NCBI GenBank assembly: GCA_003667245.1
Contig: RCNN01000072.1
Span: 1-64,000, forward strand
DNA: 64,000 bases
Origin: Heterostelium multicystogenum
Lineage: Eukaryota; Evosea; Eumycetozoa; Acytosteliales; Acytosteliaceae
Direction: 5' to 3'
The translations under genes and the position numbers were made by a program. The number at the start of each line of letters is the position of its first letter. Position 1 is the first letter of the stretch. The notes under the pieces were generated by a model. That model saw only the letters and a list, made by a program, of their open reading frames with translations. It was not told where the DNA came from and did not search any database. Shown here piece after piece: positions 50,026-61,382 of this stretch.

Positions 50026-50211
50026 TTGGTATTTTTGCAGCATTCCAATACAAAGCGGTTTCTTTTAAGAAATATTTCTATTAGAAAATTCCATGACCTC
50101 ATCGTACACTACAACATTGATGATGGTAATTACAATGGATCAGGTTTTGATCTGAGAAACCCAATCCAATTTAACCGAGACTTCAAAGTAAAAACGAATA
50201 ATAAGATATGA
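50026..50211 (+). CDS. Doubtful exon-like fragment
   Basis: An open stretch with mixed composition follows TTTTTGCAG (acceptor-like, ending 50039). It reads HSNTKRFLLRNISIRKFHDL and then YNIDDGNYNGSGFDLRNPIQ to a TAG/TGA. A short upstream frame begins ATGAAATTTTCAGAGATAGG near 49864. They may be two exons of a small gene or relics. I do not recognise the sequence, and it lies in a spacer flanked by poly-T and poly-A. Confidence 0.2.
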   Translation: MVFLQHSNTKRFLLRNISIRKFHDLIVHYNIDDGNYNGSGFDLRNPIQFNRDFKVKTNNKI

Positions 50212-50364
50212 TTGGAAAATTGCTTTTATTTTTTTTTTTTTTTGTTCAATACAAATAATCCTTTCTTTAAAAGGTCTATTTGTTCATCTTTAATGTTAAT
50301 TTAATAATTATATTCAATGGATTTTTCTATTCCATTTTTTATTGTGTATAGTTTATTTATATTT

Positions 50365-52419
50365 CTAACCCCATTGACTAGTGAGATCTACCAACATTAC
50401 AAAACTATCACCATAATGAGTATATTTATCTTTTTGAAGTGCTTCCAAACTAATGAAGCGAGGCCATCCCCATGCACTGTCAAAACCTTCTTCAAACATC
50501 TTTTTGTAGTTGAATTCAATCGAGTCTTGGAATCTGAAACCAATGATGCTAGCAGACACGCTGATTGCTAATGGCTTTGTAATCTTTTGACCGAATGCTA
50601 AATATACAGCGAGTTGACCTTTTTCTCTTTCTTTTAATTGTACAAAAAACTCTCTATCCTTAAAGGTGAATCTCTCCAAGTTTGCAGGTAGTTTAATATC
50701 TTTCTTAATACGATAAAGGAATTGATTAGAGGTTTGACCAAACTCTTGAGTAAATGGGTTCAAAGGAATCACTTCATTTGTAACCTGTGCATCGAAAGGC
50801 TGGCTGATACCTAATAAAAACTCCAACGGGTAGGATCGTTTTCTTAAATTACGAGGTCTTCTATAATGGTATCCCAAGAACTGGAATGCTTCTCCTGTAT
50901 TTGCTCTAATGATTCCCTATTTAGTGTAAGTGGTTAGTAATTGACTGAAAAAAGAACATTTTAAATCATATAGTTACTCTTAATAGATTTGTAATATCTT
51001 TTTCAGATATAATATGTAAATTATCTAATCTTTCAAAAGCTTCACCAATATTCATATTTTCCCATCTAATGAGAGGTAGTAGTTTATTTAATAGATTTTC
51101 TATCTATTGTTTCGTCATATTCATCAGCTTGTGGATCCCTAAAAATGAGTAATATGTGTTAGAATATACTAAATTTAATTAAAAACTATTTAAACATACG
51201 GTTCAGCATAATAATAATCATCATTGGCACTATCCTCTTTGTCATCGTCATCTGTAAAGTCATCATCATAGTCACTATCGTCATTAGCTTCAGATCCAGA
51301 GTATGATTCTCCAGTTTCACTATGAGAATCAGAACGATTCATATCGCCTGTTTCCTTCTCGTGGATTGAACCTCTACGGCTACTACATCTGCTACTGCTA
51401 CAGCTACCAGTTGATTCACCATCATCATGTCTTCTGCTTCTTTCGCTATAACTCATACTGTTACGTTTTAGATTTCCAGTGATATTATTCCCGTCCTTAA
51501 TAACAGCATTTGGACTATTATAACGACACCAATCAACGACACATTCCAATATATCGAGCTCTTCCATACGCAAACCATCATTTCTTAGCATATCACAGAC
51601 AGTTTTTTCTGACATTGTCATGAATAGATCACTGTAGAGTATCATCGATGCATATTGTATAATGAAGGCACGAAGGTTTGGATGAATGCTTTCTATTGAG
51701 ATCATATTGCGATTGGCTGAGTCCCATAGTTGAAGTGCTCCTTCAATGTCGGGCTTTGCCATGTAGGCATTGGCGGACTTGTTCATGATTCCAAGTGCCA
51801 ACTCCTTACCACGATTCAATCCAAGCAAATCACAGTAGTTGTAGATGGAGCCAATAATACGAATGTCAAAATCCAAATCCAAAATACCAACACAAATATA
51901 ACGCAATACAACATAGAATACGTCTGGTTCTACACCTTCTAGAGTGATTTCTTTAACACTAGATTCCTTCATGCTGCCTGTAAACATTGCTTTGAAGTAC
52001 TCACTTCTCGACACCAACATAATCTTGCTAGCAAAGAAACGTCTATCTTTAACACGAAATATGACATCGCTAAATGGTGGAGGTTGATCAGTATCTCCCA
52101 ACAAAGTACCAAATGTATTTGTTAAATCTTTTGCCAATTTGAAAATATCCTCATCTGTTGAGCCTGATGCATCCTCTGTACCTGAACTAAATGTTATTGG
52201 CGATCTACTTAATTGAAAATCATTTGATGATTCTATTTAAAAATTTCAATTAATTGATTTATCTCTAAACAGGGTAGTGAAACTGAACTTACTTAAATTT
52301 GTGGATGACTTTTTAGATTTTGAACCACTAAAGGAAATCCTCCTACTCAACTGATGTTAATAATGAAATCAAAGAAAGAATATCATCAATAATACTTACA
52401 TGGCAGATTCAAGCTCCAT
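50365..52419 (-). CDS. BTB-BACK protein with MATH-like C-terminal domain
   Basis: It has five exons: 52419-52400, 52342-52293, 52232-51200, 51138-50978 and 50916-50365. Introns are 57-61 bp. The BTB domain is clear (FSDVIFRVKDRRFFASKIML and SRSEYFKAMFTGSMKES), with a BACK-like helical region after it (GIMNKSANAYMAKPDIEGAL ...). A long Ser/Arg and then Asp/Glu-rich stretch interrupts the BACK region. The C-terminal block ends FDSAWGWPRFISLEALQ, which resembles the last strand of a MATH/TRAF domain. These suggest a Cul3 ubiquitin-ligase adaptor, with the usual MATH-BTB order reversed. One base too many near 51105-51109 is needed to keep exon 4 open; then 604 residues. The MATH call is by eye and weaker than BTB. 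Confidence 0.78.
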
Positions 52420-55400
52420 TATTATTTACAAATAAAATTTAATTCTGAAGATTGTATTTCAGAAGATATAAACAATAATAATAAATATATATATATATAT
52501 GTATATGTTTATAGTAACTGTTTTAAATTGAATGAAATGAAAGTTGTTGATTGTTAGTAATTGGTTGGGTTGTGAAACTCGTGGTTGTTTATTAAAATTA
52601 TTAATATATAAATTTTAATTGGAGTTGCTTTAAACAAACAGATTTTATTAATATTATGATATGGGTGAGGAGGTCGCTTGATGTATATATATTCTTGATG
52701 ATTTGAAAAGGAGGATATGAAAGGAAAAGAAAAGAAATGGTTATTATTTAGATTTTAGATAGAATGGATAAACAGATGAATCATGAATCTATAGATAAAT
52801 AGATAAACAGATGTATGGGTGGATGTATAGTTGTCAGTAATGGTGGTATAGGAGGTGGGAGTGGTTGGAATTGTTATTGGAATTGAAATGATATTTTATT
52901 ATTGAATATTTCTAAATTGATATGTTATTGCTATTGTAGTTGTTGTTGTTGTATGATTATTAATTGGCAATTAATAAATAAGGATATATATATTTAAATA
53001 ATAATAAATGAAAATATTAAAATTTCAAACTTATTACTATTATTATTATTTTTGTATCAAAATGGAATTAAAACTATTATTTAAATCAATCAATTTAAAT
53101 TAATTGAGGTAAAATATTGAAAAGGGAGGTGGTTCTATATAAAATGTAAGGTTTATATGACTATCTATTTTATTGCTGATGGTTGTTGGTTGTTTTTGGA
53201 TTTAAACAACTACTACAACTAAATCTAAATCTAATTATAATTATAAAATATAAATAAAAATGAAATGTTTGGAATGTTTGGAAATTTGAATAATAAAAGA
53301 TGATGAAACAATTTTTTAGTTTTTCTATTTATATCAGTGATTATGTTTGTTTTTAGTAATTAATTGGGTGTTATAATTACTCACTATAATTTCTGGAGTA
53401 CTAATGGTTGTTGTAGCAAAGCACTATTTTAATTTTAAATTTATTATTGTTTGTTGTTGTTGTTTATTGCTATTGTAATTGTTGGTGTTGTTGTGATTTT
53501 GGTCAAATCATTTATGAATGTATAATAAATACATATAAATCATTTAAAATAGTAATTCAGATAGGATAGGATGTTAGTATGTATGCTTGTTGAATTTTTA
53601 ATCACAACAATTGTGTTGTTGTTGTTGTTGTTGTACTATTAAACAAACCCTATTTTATTATTATCATTTAATAATTGGTGGTGCTGATGAATTGGTTTTT
53701 TAACACACAATAGCTTTTACTTTGGTGACTGTGTGTATGTAATTAATGAATGAGTGTGTGTGTGTGTGATTAGACAATCTGACTATCATATATTGACATA
53801 TATCCTTCTTTCATAAACATTGGCATAGGAGGTGTCTATTATTTATAATTGTATGTTGTTGATGATGTGCTGTTGCTATTGTGTGTAATGATGAAGAAAC
53901 TGAATATTATTGTGTTATGGTGTGATTGTTGTTGTATCTGTGTTTGTGTTGGTGTCTTTCTACTTTTATAATTAATAAAATTAAAGTTTGTAATTCAAAG
54001 TTGTAAACTATATTAGGAATATGGAAAGATTTATAAATAGATAGATAGATTGAGTATTGTTTTGAGATATCGTGAGTTCTTGATATTGTGTTATAAGTGT
54101 TTGATGACTGCTTGACTTTGGAATAAATAATAATAATAATACCACTCCTAGCATCATTACAGGTAGAGGAAGCAACACTAAACATTATATAATCTTGATG
54201 AGTTTGAGATCGATTTCTATTAAATTCCTCATTTGCCGGCGACTGTTTATATATTAATTGATTGTAGTAAGACAACGAATGAATAGCCATCTACTTACTA
54301 AGAAGTAAGAATGCATCTTGTTGATTCAGAAAGAAGTGAAACAAGTATATGTAGGTGCGATTGAATATGGTATAGGTTCTTCTTTATTACTCAATTCTAT
54401 TTAAAACTATATTTTAGATTAAAACGTCGCAACAACAAACAATGTAATTAATTTCTATTTGTTGGTTGACTTGATAGTAATATATGATTTGATATGATAT
54501 GATATGATTTCTAATAAGATCATGATAAGTTTAATCGTCATAATTATATAAACGAATGTCTTTAAATACATTCGTATGAAATCCATACTATTCCAATAGT
54601 AATGGTTTAATATTACAAATATGATATGGCATTAGGGTTACTATTATCACAAATAGTGTAATAGTAATAGTAGTAGTAGTAGTATTCAAATGAAGGATAG
54701 TTTAAATTCAATTTGATGAGATAACTTTTAATTTGAGAATTGATAAGACATAATTGTCATTCTAATATTTAGGGATTATAAGTTATGTGTAAAATCCCTT
54801 TCTAAATTGAATGAATTCCAAAAGATTATTAATAATAATGTTAACCAAATTTCTTTTCCAAATTTCCAACTAAATTTTAGTATTAACATTCAATCAATCA
54901 AACTATCCATCTACTAATCATCGATGATCAATATCAATTTATTATCTATTACCAATTACATACCTTTGACAAAATATTACAACCTATAACAATCTTTTGA
55001 ATACTAATAATAATATAATTAAAGATAATATTAACTTTGAGATATATATATATATAATAATATAAAATAAAAAGAATATTTTAAATTTATTTATAACCTT
55101 TACGTTAATTAAATATAACAGGTCTGATATTGTTAATAATATGATCAATTTTATTTGAATATATCCATCAAATTTTATTTTAAACCATTTATTACAATAA
55201 ATTTATGAACCACTGTTTTTGATGATCATATATTTCTGTGACAAACATCATCACTATTTATATCTTAAAATAGATCAGAAACTTTTTAAATAGGTGGAAG
55301 TATGCATTAAATAAAATTTGATCATCAATCTTTTAATATAGTAACCAAAAGTATTAAACAATTTTCAACATAATTTTTGAATTCCAGTTAAGAAAACCAT

Positions 55401-55531
55401 TGGAATATACCTATTAGTGAATAGGGATCAATAATGATGATTCATTTAACTAACCAATTAAGTATTGGTTTGTTTTTTGGGTATAAAGCTCAGATTGGGT
55501 AGGGAGAATACAACATTATATTGGTAATTTA
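52420..55531. other. Long AT-rich spacer with a doubtful 127-codon frame
   Basis: Mostly GTT/TTG/TAT-rich spacer, with GT repeats near 53755-53770 and TAG runs near 54672-54684. A minus-strand ATG frame at 53907-54290 has about 50 residues of mixed, coding-like sequence (MAIHSLSYYNQLIYKQSPAN ...). It then turns into AT-driven Ile/Ser runs. It may be a small gene or noise. No other gene is seen. Confidence 0.4.
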
Positions 55532-57217
55532 TTAATTATCTTGAAGAATGAATTCTGATGCTTGTAAAGCAATGATCATTGCAGGAGCGTTGGTATTGGT
55601 ACGGATAACCTTTGGTGCGATGGATACATCGACTACACGAACATTTCTTGTTCCTTTGAGCTTGAGACGTGGGTCGAGTGGGGCAGTATTGTCGTTGTAT
55701 CTACCCATTCTGATCGATGCATGTGGGTGGAAGTCTCCACTTCCTGTGTTTCTAATGTAAGACTCTATTGCTGCCTCGTTTTGACCTGCTTGGGTGAATT
55801 CTGGAGTGCTTCCATTGACAATGCCCATTTGAACGAGCTTTTCTTGGATTCTTCTGCATTCCTGAAGTCCATCCTTAAGAATTTGGACATCGTGTTGGGT
55901 GGAAAGGAAATTGTTGTTGATTAATGGCTGGATGGCAGCACCAGTAGAATCGACTTGCTTCAACTCAACCTTTCCAACACTGGTTGGGTTAACAAGCTCA
56001 ACTGGGCAGTTAAATTGGACTTGTCCGGGACCAAAGTAAGCGAAATCCAATCCAAGAATGAAATCATTTACAGTCTTGTTTTGTTTGTTTCCAAAATAGA
56101 GGAAACCGTCTGCAATAGTATTTCTGTCCAAGTCGCTTGCACTTACTGAAATATTGGAGTTGAGTTGCTTTCCAAAGAATGGCAAATAGATATGATCATA
56201 TAAACCTTCTCCAACAAATGGTGAGTAGATGGTTGGTGTAATTCCAGCTTGGATGAGTTTGGAGGGATTACCAACACCACTGGCTTGTAACAAAATTGGT
56301 GACTCAAATGCACCAAGACTAACAATGACTTCTTTGTTGATTCTAACATATCGGATCTTTCCGGTTCCGACATCTCTCAATCTAACTGAAACGGCTCTGT
56401 TACCATTGAAAATAATCTTTTCAGCACGATGATATACCAAAACATCTAAATTCTTTCTGGTGGCAACCACTGGGTCAATGTAAGTGGAGTAGGAAGCTTC
56501 TCTTCTGTAACCAAGGTTAGGATCAGGTCTTGTCATGGAAATTCTGTTGGTCAAACCATTCAAATCACCAGTGAAGACGTCTGGTACGAAAGGAACACCA
56601 ATGCTTGTAACAGCACTCTTAATCTCTGGAAGCAACACTCTGTTCTCATCCATCTTTCTGAAATAGAACTTTGAACGAAGCTCTGGAATATGCTTGGAGG
56701 CAATGTTGCTCCAGGCCCAAGCGCTTTCACCAGTGATATTGGCCCAATCGTCGTACATTGGCTTGTCACCAACAACAACAATCATACCGTTGTGCATATT
56801 ACATCCACCAGTGACCTTTGCTCTCAAAAGATTGGCAGTACGGTTGTTAATACCTTCCTCGGGTGGGGTGAAAAATGATTTTGAAATGACTGGCTCTGGG
56901 TTTCTTAAAAAGTGGTCAACCCAACCTCTGGTAGTCCAAATCCATGGATGTTGAGCATCTAATGATCAGCAATCAGTTAATTAGCTATTGAGATATACTT
57001 GTTATGTGTGCATTGTATACATACATCCACCTTCTTCAACCAATAAGACAGAGTTTCTTCTGTTTTCGGAGAGTTTATTTGCGACTACCGAACCAGAAGT
57101 ACCAGCACCAAGTACTATATAGTCATAGTCGTCATCATAAAATTCATCGTCATGACAATTTATCAATACAGCTGACAAAGCTAAAACTGTAAGAAAAAGA
57201 TAAAGTTTTCTATTCAT
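55532..57217 (-). CDS. GMC oxidoreductase, secreted, choline/glucose dehydrogenase type
   Basis: This is a FAD-dependent alcohol or sugar oxidase/dehydrogenase. It has a signal peptide (MNRKLYLFLTVLALSAVLIN), an acidic linker, and the FAD-binding loop YDYIVLGAGTSGSVVANKL. EEGGYAQHPW spans the only intron (56959-57024, 66 bp). A GMC signature lies near VTGGCNMHNGMIVVVGD, and the catalytic region FHPHASIRMG precedes NTNAPAMIIALQASEF. ATG 57217 is chosen because the frame upstream opens with GTG. Exons (57217-57025, 56958-55532) sum to 540 codons (539 residues) with no indel. Substrate class cannot be assigned. Secretion is inferred from the signal peptide. Confidence 0.92.
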
Positions 57218-58378
57218 CTTGGCAGTGTTTATCGAAGTCACTTTTATTTCTATGTTTTCAATTTGTCAAGAAGAAGATGAATAAGAAAAAGAATGGAATA
57301 CCCTAAAAGGTGTTAACTGGATGAAACCTCCATTCTCACAACTTAAAATATTAATAATTATTATTAATATTATTATGTTGGTTGTTATTATTGATTCCTA
57401 ATTTTATTAGAAATAATAGAATGATTTTGATTGACTGGAAACACCTTAGATCCAGTCAATCAAATTGCAGTTGTGTATTTGTGAAAGTTTGGAAGTGGTT
57501 CAATATTGATTAATCCATTTTCAAAACCAAAAAAAAAAAAATGGGATGGTTTGATCAATCTTTGCATTTCAGTCAGCAAATTAATAAGTAGGTATATCGT
57601 GCGACTTGTAAGTAATTTCCACTCTACCCAATAACCAAATCTCGCTATTGCAATATCCTGAATCTGTGTTTGTAAACCTGAATGGGTTGTTGTTGTTCAT
57701 CTTCAAATAGAATAGAATCTAACATGTTAAAATATCTTATCAACATAATATAAACATTTTAGTTGATGTCTTTAAGTATAGATAGAAGCTGACACAAATT
57801 GAGATACTTTGTTTATTTACTATTTTTTATCTATTATGTGAAATTAAAACTTGTTATTATTAATAATAATAAACACACTTATAAATATAATTGGCACCAC
57901 TCATATCTTGAGATCTATTAAAAACACGACAAGAATTGAAGATGAGGTGAATGAATGTAGTGTGAACAATTTAATTTTAAACGTCAACAACAAGCGATTG
58001 GTTCTATCTCTCTTTCTTTCTTTCTCCTCGAGTATTTAATTGTCTGTCTATTGATTCAATATATATTGATATGTAAATAAACTATCATATACTATATACA
58101 ATAATCATAAATAGTTATCTATTTGTTAGTTGTATTGTATGTTTTTATCATTTCATGAACAATAGACAAAGACTATCAAAAGAATGTTGGTCAATGATAA
58201 TGACTATGATCATGCTTATTTAAAAGGGGAAACATGATTTGTAACGTTGTCTGGGAACCTTTGGTGTACTTGAATTTTTACAGTTTTGCATGAAAAAACA
58301 AAAAGGTGGTGGATGGTTTGAGCTGAAGCTCTTTATAAATTTATATCCTATTTTGTTAATTAAATAAGGTTGTTGAAA
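57218..58378. other. Spacer between GMC gene and enoyl-CoA reductase
   Basis: AT-rich DNA with a poly-A stretch near 57528-57541. A 62-codon plus frame at 57851-58039 has no support. Leaders of both divergent genes presumably start here. Confidence 0.5.
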
Positions 58379-59598
58379 ATGAAAGTTAAAGTATTATCAG
58401 CAAGAAGCAAGAAGGAAATATGCACTATTGCCACTGAGTCTTCCCAAACCCTCGCTCAGTTCAAGAAGGAGTTCTACAGACAGAGTATGTTGATTTATCG
58501 GGACTGTGGTTGGACTAGCTGCAACTGAACCATTGGGGTTGATTTGACATTGATCATTTGTTTGTTGGTGCTTATCTACCACTCAATGAGAGTACCACCA
58601 ATCACTGCATCCAAATGTACTCCAATCGTTCTTGACAAACCACTCCTTCGAATAATCACTTGAACAAGCTTGCATGGCACCAAACTAACCTCCCATCAAT
58701 CTACAAATCAAACCCTCTAGACCCAAAGTACAGCGTTGAGAGACAAAGATTCTCGATTATGGGTGCTGACTCTAAACTAGTAGCTCTTACAGATGACAGA
58801 AAGTCATTGCAACAATATAATCTTGCATTAGATAGTACTTTATACTTCAAGGATCTTGGACCCCAAATCTCATGGACTGCTGTATTCTTGACTGAATACG
58901 CTGGTCCACTTTTGATCTATCCATTGTTCTACTTCTTTTCATCTACAATCTATGGATACGACTCAGTTAAGACCAACGTCCAAAAGTAAGTGCCCACTAG
59001 ATTTGATTGCCTCCTCAAGTAATATCAATATTAACAACTAATCTTTTCTATGAGCTTAGCTTGGCATTGATTTGTTACAGCATTCATTATATCAAGAGAT
59101 TGTTGGAAACCATCTTTGTTCACAGATTCAGTCATGGTACTATGCCACTTTTCAATTTGTTCAAAAACTGCAGCTACTACTGGGGATGCACTATCATGGT
59201 TTCATACTTTGTCAACCACTCTCTCTACACTCCACCAGCACCAATCAGAGTCTATGTCGGTTTGGCCTTGTTCGCCATTGGTGAGACTTTCAATTTGATT
59301 TGCCACTTGCAACTTCGTAACCTCCGTCCAGCCGGTTCAACTGCACGTGCCATCCCAAGAGGTGGACTCTTTGAGTTTGTTTCATGTCCAAACTACACCA
59401 TGGAGATCCTCTCATGGATTGGTTTCTCCATCATGACCCAAACCCTCACTGCCTACATCTTCACCATCCTCGGAGCATTCCAGATGTACATCTGGGCCGT
59501 TAACAAGCACCGTAACTACCGTAAGGAATTCGACGGTCAAAATGGTTAGATTGCAATATCCAAAATCAAGAAAGATCATTGTCCCATTCCTTCTTTAA
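58379..59598 (+). CDS. tecr: Very-long-chain trans-2-enoyl-CoA reductase
   Basis: This ER enzyme carries out the last step of very-long-chain fatty acid elongation and also acts on sphingolipid chains. The N-terminal ubiquitin-like part starts [13 protein letters not shown]. The core has [47 protein letters not shown], and the reductase end [20 protein letters not shown]. The intron at 58986-59059 (74 bp) is clear. One A too many in AAAA at 59539-59542 creates an early stop at 59547. The true end is [14 protein letters not shown], with TAA at 59596-59598. Intron 1 (58485 to about 58668) is long for this genome, and its phase does not match exon 2 by one base, so an unseen indel or different splice is likely. 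The protein has about 320 residues. Confidence 0.88.
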
Positions 59599-59670
59599 AC
59601 GCGCCAACAACAGTCCCAACACGTCGGCAATTAAATAACAATATTCTTTAATTAAAAATTCAAAATAGCT

Positions 59671-61382
59671 TTATTCTTCCTTTTTATTTAATTCCTTTGT
59701 GATGGCATCAATTGAGTCGAGTCTCTCCATCAAAGATGGATGCGAATAGTAGTATAATGAAAAATAGATGTCGGGCTTGATGTATGTTCCTTTCTCATAC
59801 ATTGAAAGCAATGCTTTCTTCATGTCCAATCCATTCTCGATAGCATATCTGTCTGCTGCATACTCAAATTCTCTTCTAATCAAATTCGTTACAAATCTCA
59901 GTAGATTTGCAAATGTACTATATAAATATGAGAATAATACTAATCCTACACTTACCTATATAGTTGAACAGTTATTATTAGTCATTGATCCGAATGGACT
60001 ATAATAGTAGGGAGTAGTAGATTAGGACAACTTACATCAACTCTCTGAAATCCAAAACTGTAGTAAAACACAGGCAAATTCACAACTCTGGAGAATAGGA
60101 AAATGAAGTTGCCTAAGAAAAGAAGTTGAACAAATAAATGTTTCCAGGCATCTGAATGTTTAGAATGATCATGTTAGCGCCAAGCTTATTTAGATTCAAA
60201 GAAGTAGGTTGAACTTACGTTTGAATTTATGATGACCAATTTCATGTCCAATAATTGATAGAATCTCTGGAGTTGATTGTTGTTTGATTAGATTATCATA
60301 TAACACGATACTGCTGCTCCAGAAACCTAGTAAAAATGCGTTGGAGTGTGAAACACGCTTTGATCCGTCCATTGTGTAGATTTCCTTCAATGTAAAACCA
60401 AGTTTGTTCGATAGTTTGCTGATTTCATCTCTTAACTCTCCATCCTCCATCAAAGAGAAATTATTGAACAGGTATGCGAGTGAAGGGTACATATCTGAGA
60501 AAAACAATGCTACTGTTGAAACAAAAATGATAATATCTGAAGTAGTTTATGGATAGGAATTAGTAAAGTAAGTTGGACAAGTCTTGTCGAATGTTAACTT
60601 ACAAAGCCATTGGAATGGGAACTTCCAAGAGAATAGTGCAATGGTAACAGCTAAAAGTGGAAGTCCAATCAATAGTGAGACTAAGAACATTTTAATTTGA
60701 TCGACTACAATTTGTTTTAGCCAGTGACTCGATGTTGGTTTGTTGGATTCTGGCGATGAATTGTCGGTGGCCGGGGTGGTGGTAGTGGTTGTAGTTGTTT
60801 GACAGTCAACAAGGAAAACTCTATAGAGCTCGAATGGCAGTCGGATAATCGAACTGAAAAGACTAATCATTAAAAGATAGGAAATACCACGTGTCACTTC
60901 ATACTCCTGGCCATAGCCATTGACAGTCCAAAGATAGTCATTGTAATTATATAGATATTGGAGTAGCCCGAAATTAAGAATACAACATTCCAAGATGAAT
61001 CCAATCGTTGACTCGGTTCTAGAGAAATTAAGAAGTCCAAGAATGTTTTCCTAATTTAATGAAAGTTAGTTTGTGATTAATGCAGCTGGATATGGCGTTG
61101 TCTGTTGCAAAAGATCTTAAGATCGCACTTGATTTTACTACTTACAATATGGTATGTTGTATCAGTCCAGTTGACGTTGGGATTACGGTACTGTCTGATG
61201 GTAAAGGATTGGCGAATATCAAGATATAGTTCAAGGAAGAAGATGAATGTGTTACAGCCGAGAGTGAAGTGAAACCATGGCATCTCCTCCAGAATGGGTG
61301 TAATGTTGAATATAACCATCGCAAGTACAATACATGCACTAGAAAGCCAAACTGCCTTCTCAATAGTGCTTGAAGATGTCAT
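59671..61382 (-). CDS. zmpste24: CAAX prenyl protease 1 (Ste24/ZMPSTE24)
   Basis: This multi-pass ER and nuclear-envelope zinc protease trims farnesylated CAAX proteins and may clear blocked translocons. Exons are 61382-61146, 61050-60603, 60536-60219, 60151-60036 and 59955-59671, with introns of 95, 66, 67 and 80 bp. The sum is 468 codons (467 residues; human 475), with no indel. The zinc motif HEIGHH is at about residues 326-331, and the third ligand lies in REFEYAADRYA. The region GLVLFSYLYSTFANLLRF aligns with the membrane segment before that motif. It also fixes the last acceptor at 59956, where a GTAAG that looks like a donor is actually the first coding bases. The start is ATG 61382 because the frame above opens with GTG. 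Confidence 0.94.

Noticed and set aside
59941..59960. GTAAG taken as an intron donor in zmpste24
   Set aside because: Reading it as the first coding bases after the acceptor TATATAG restores the conserved membrane segment and an exact codon sum.
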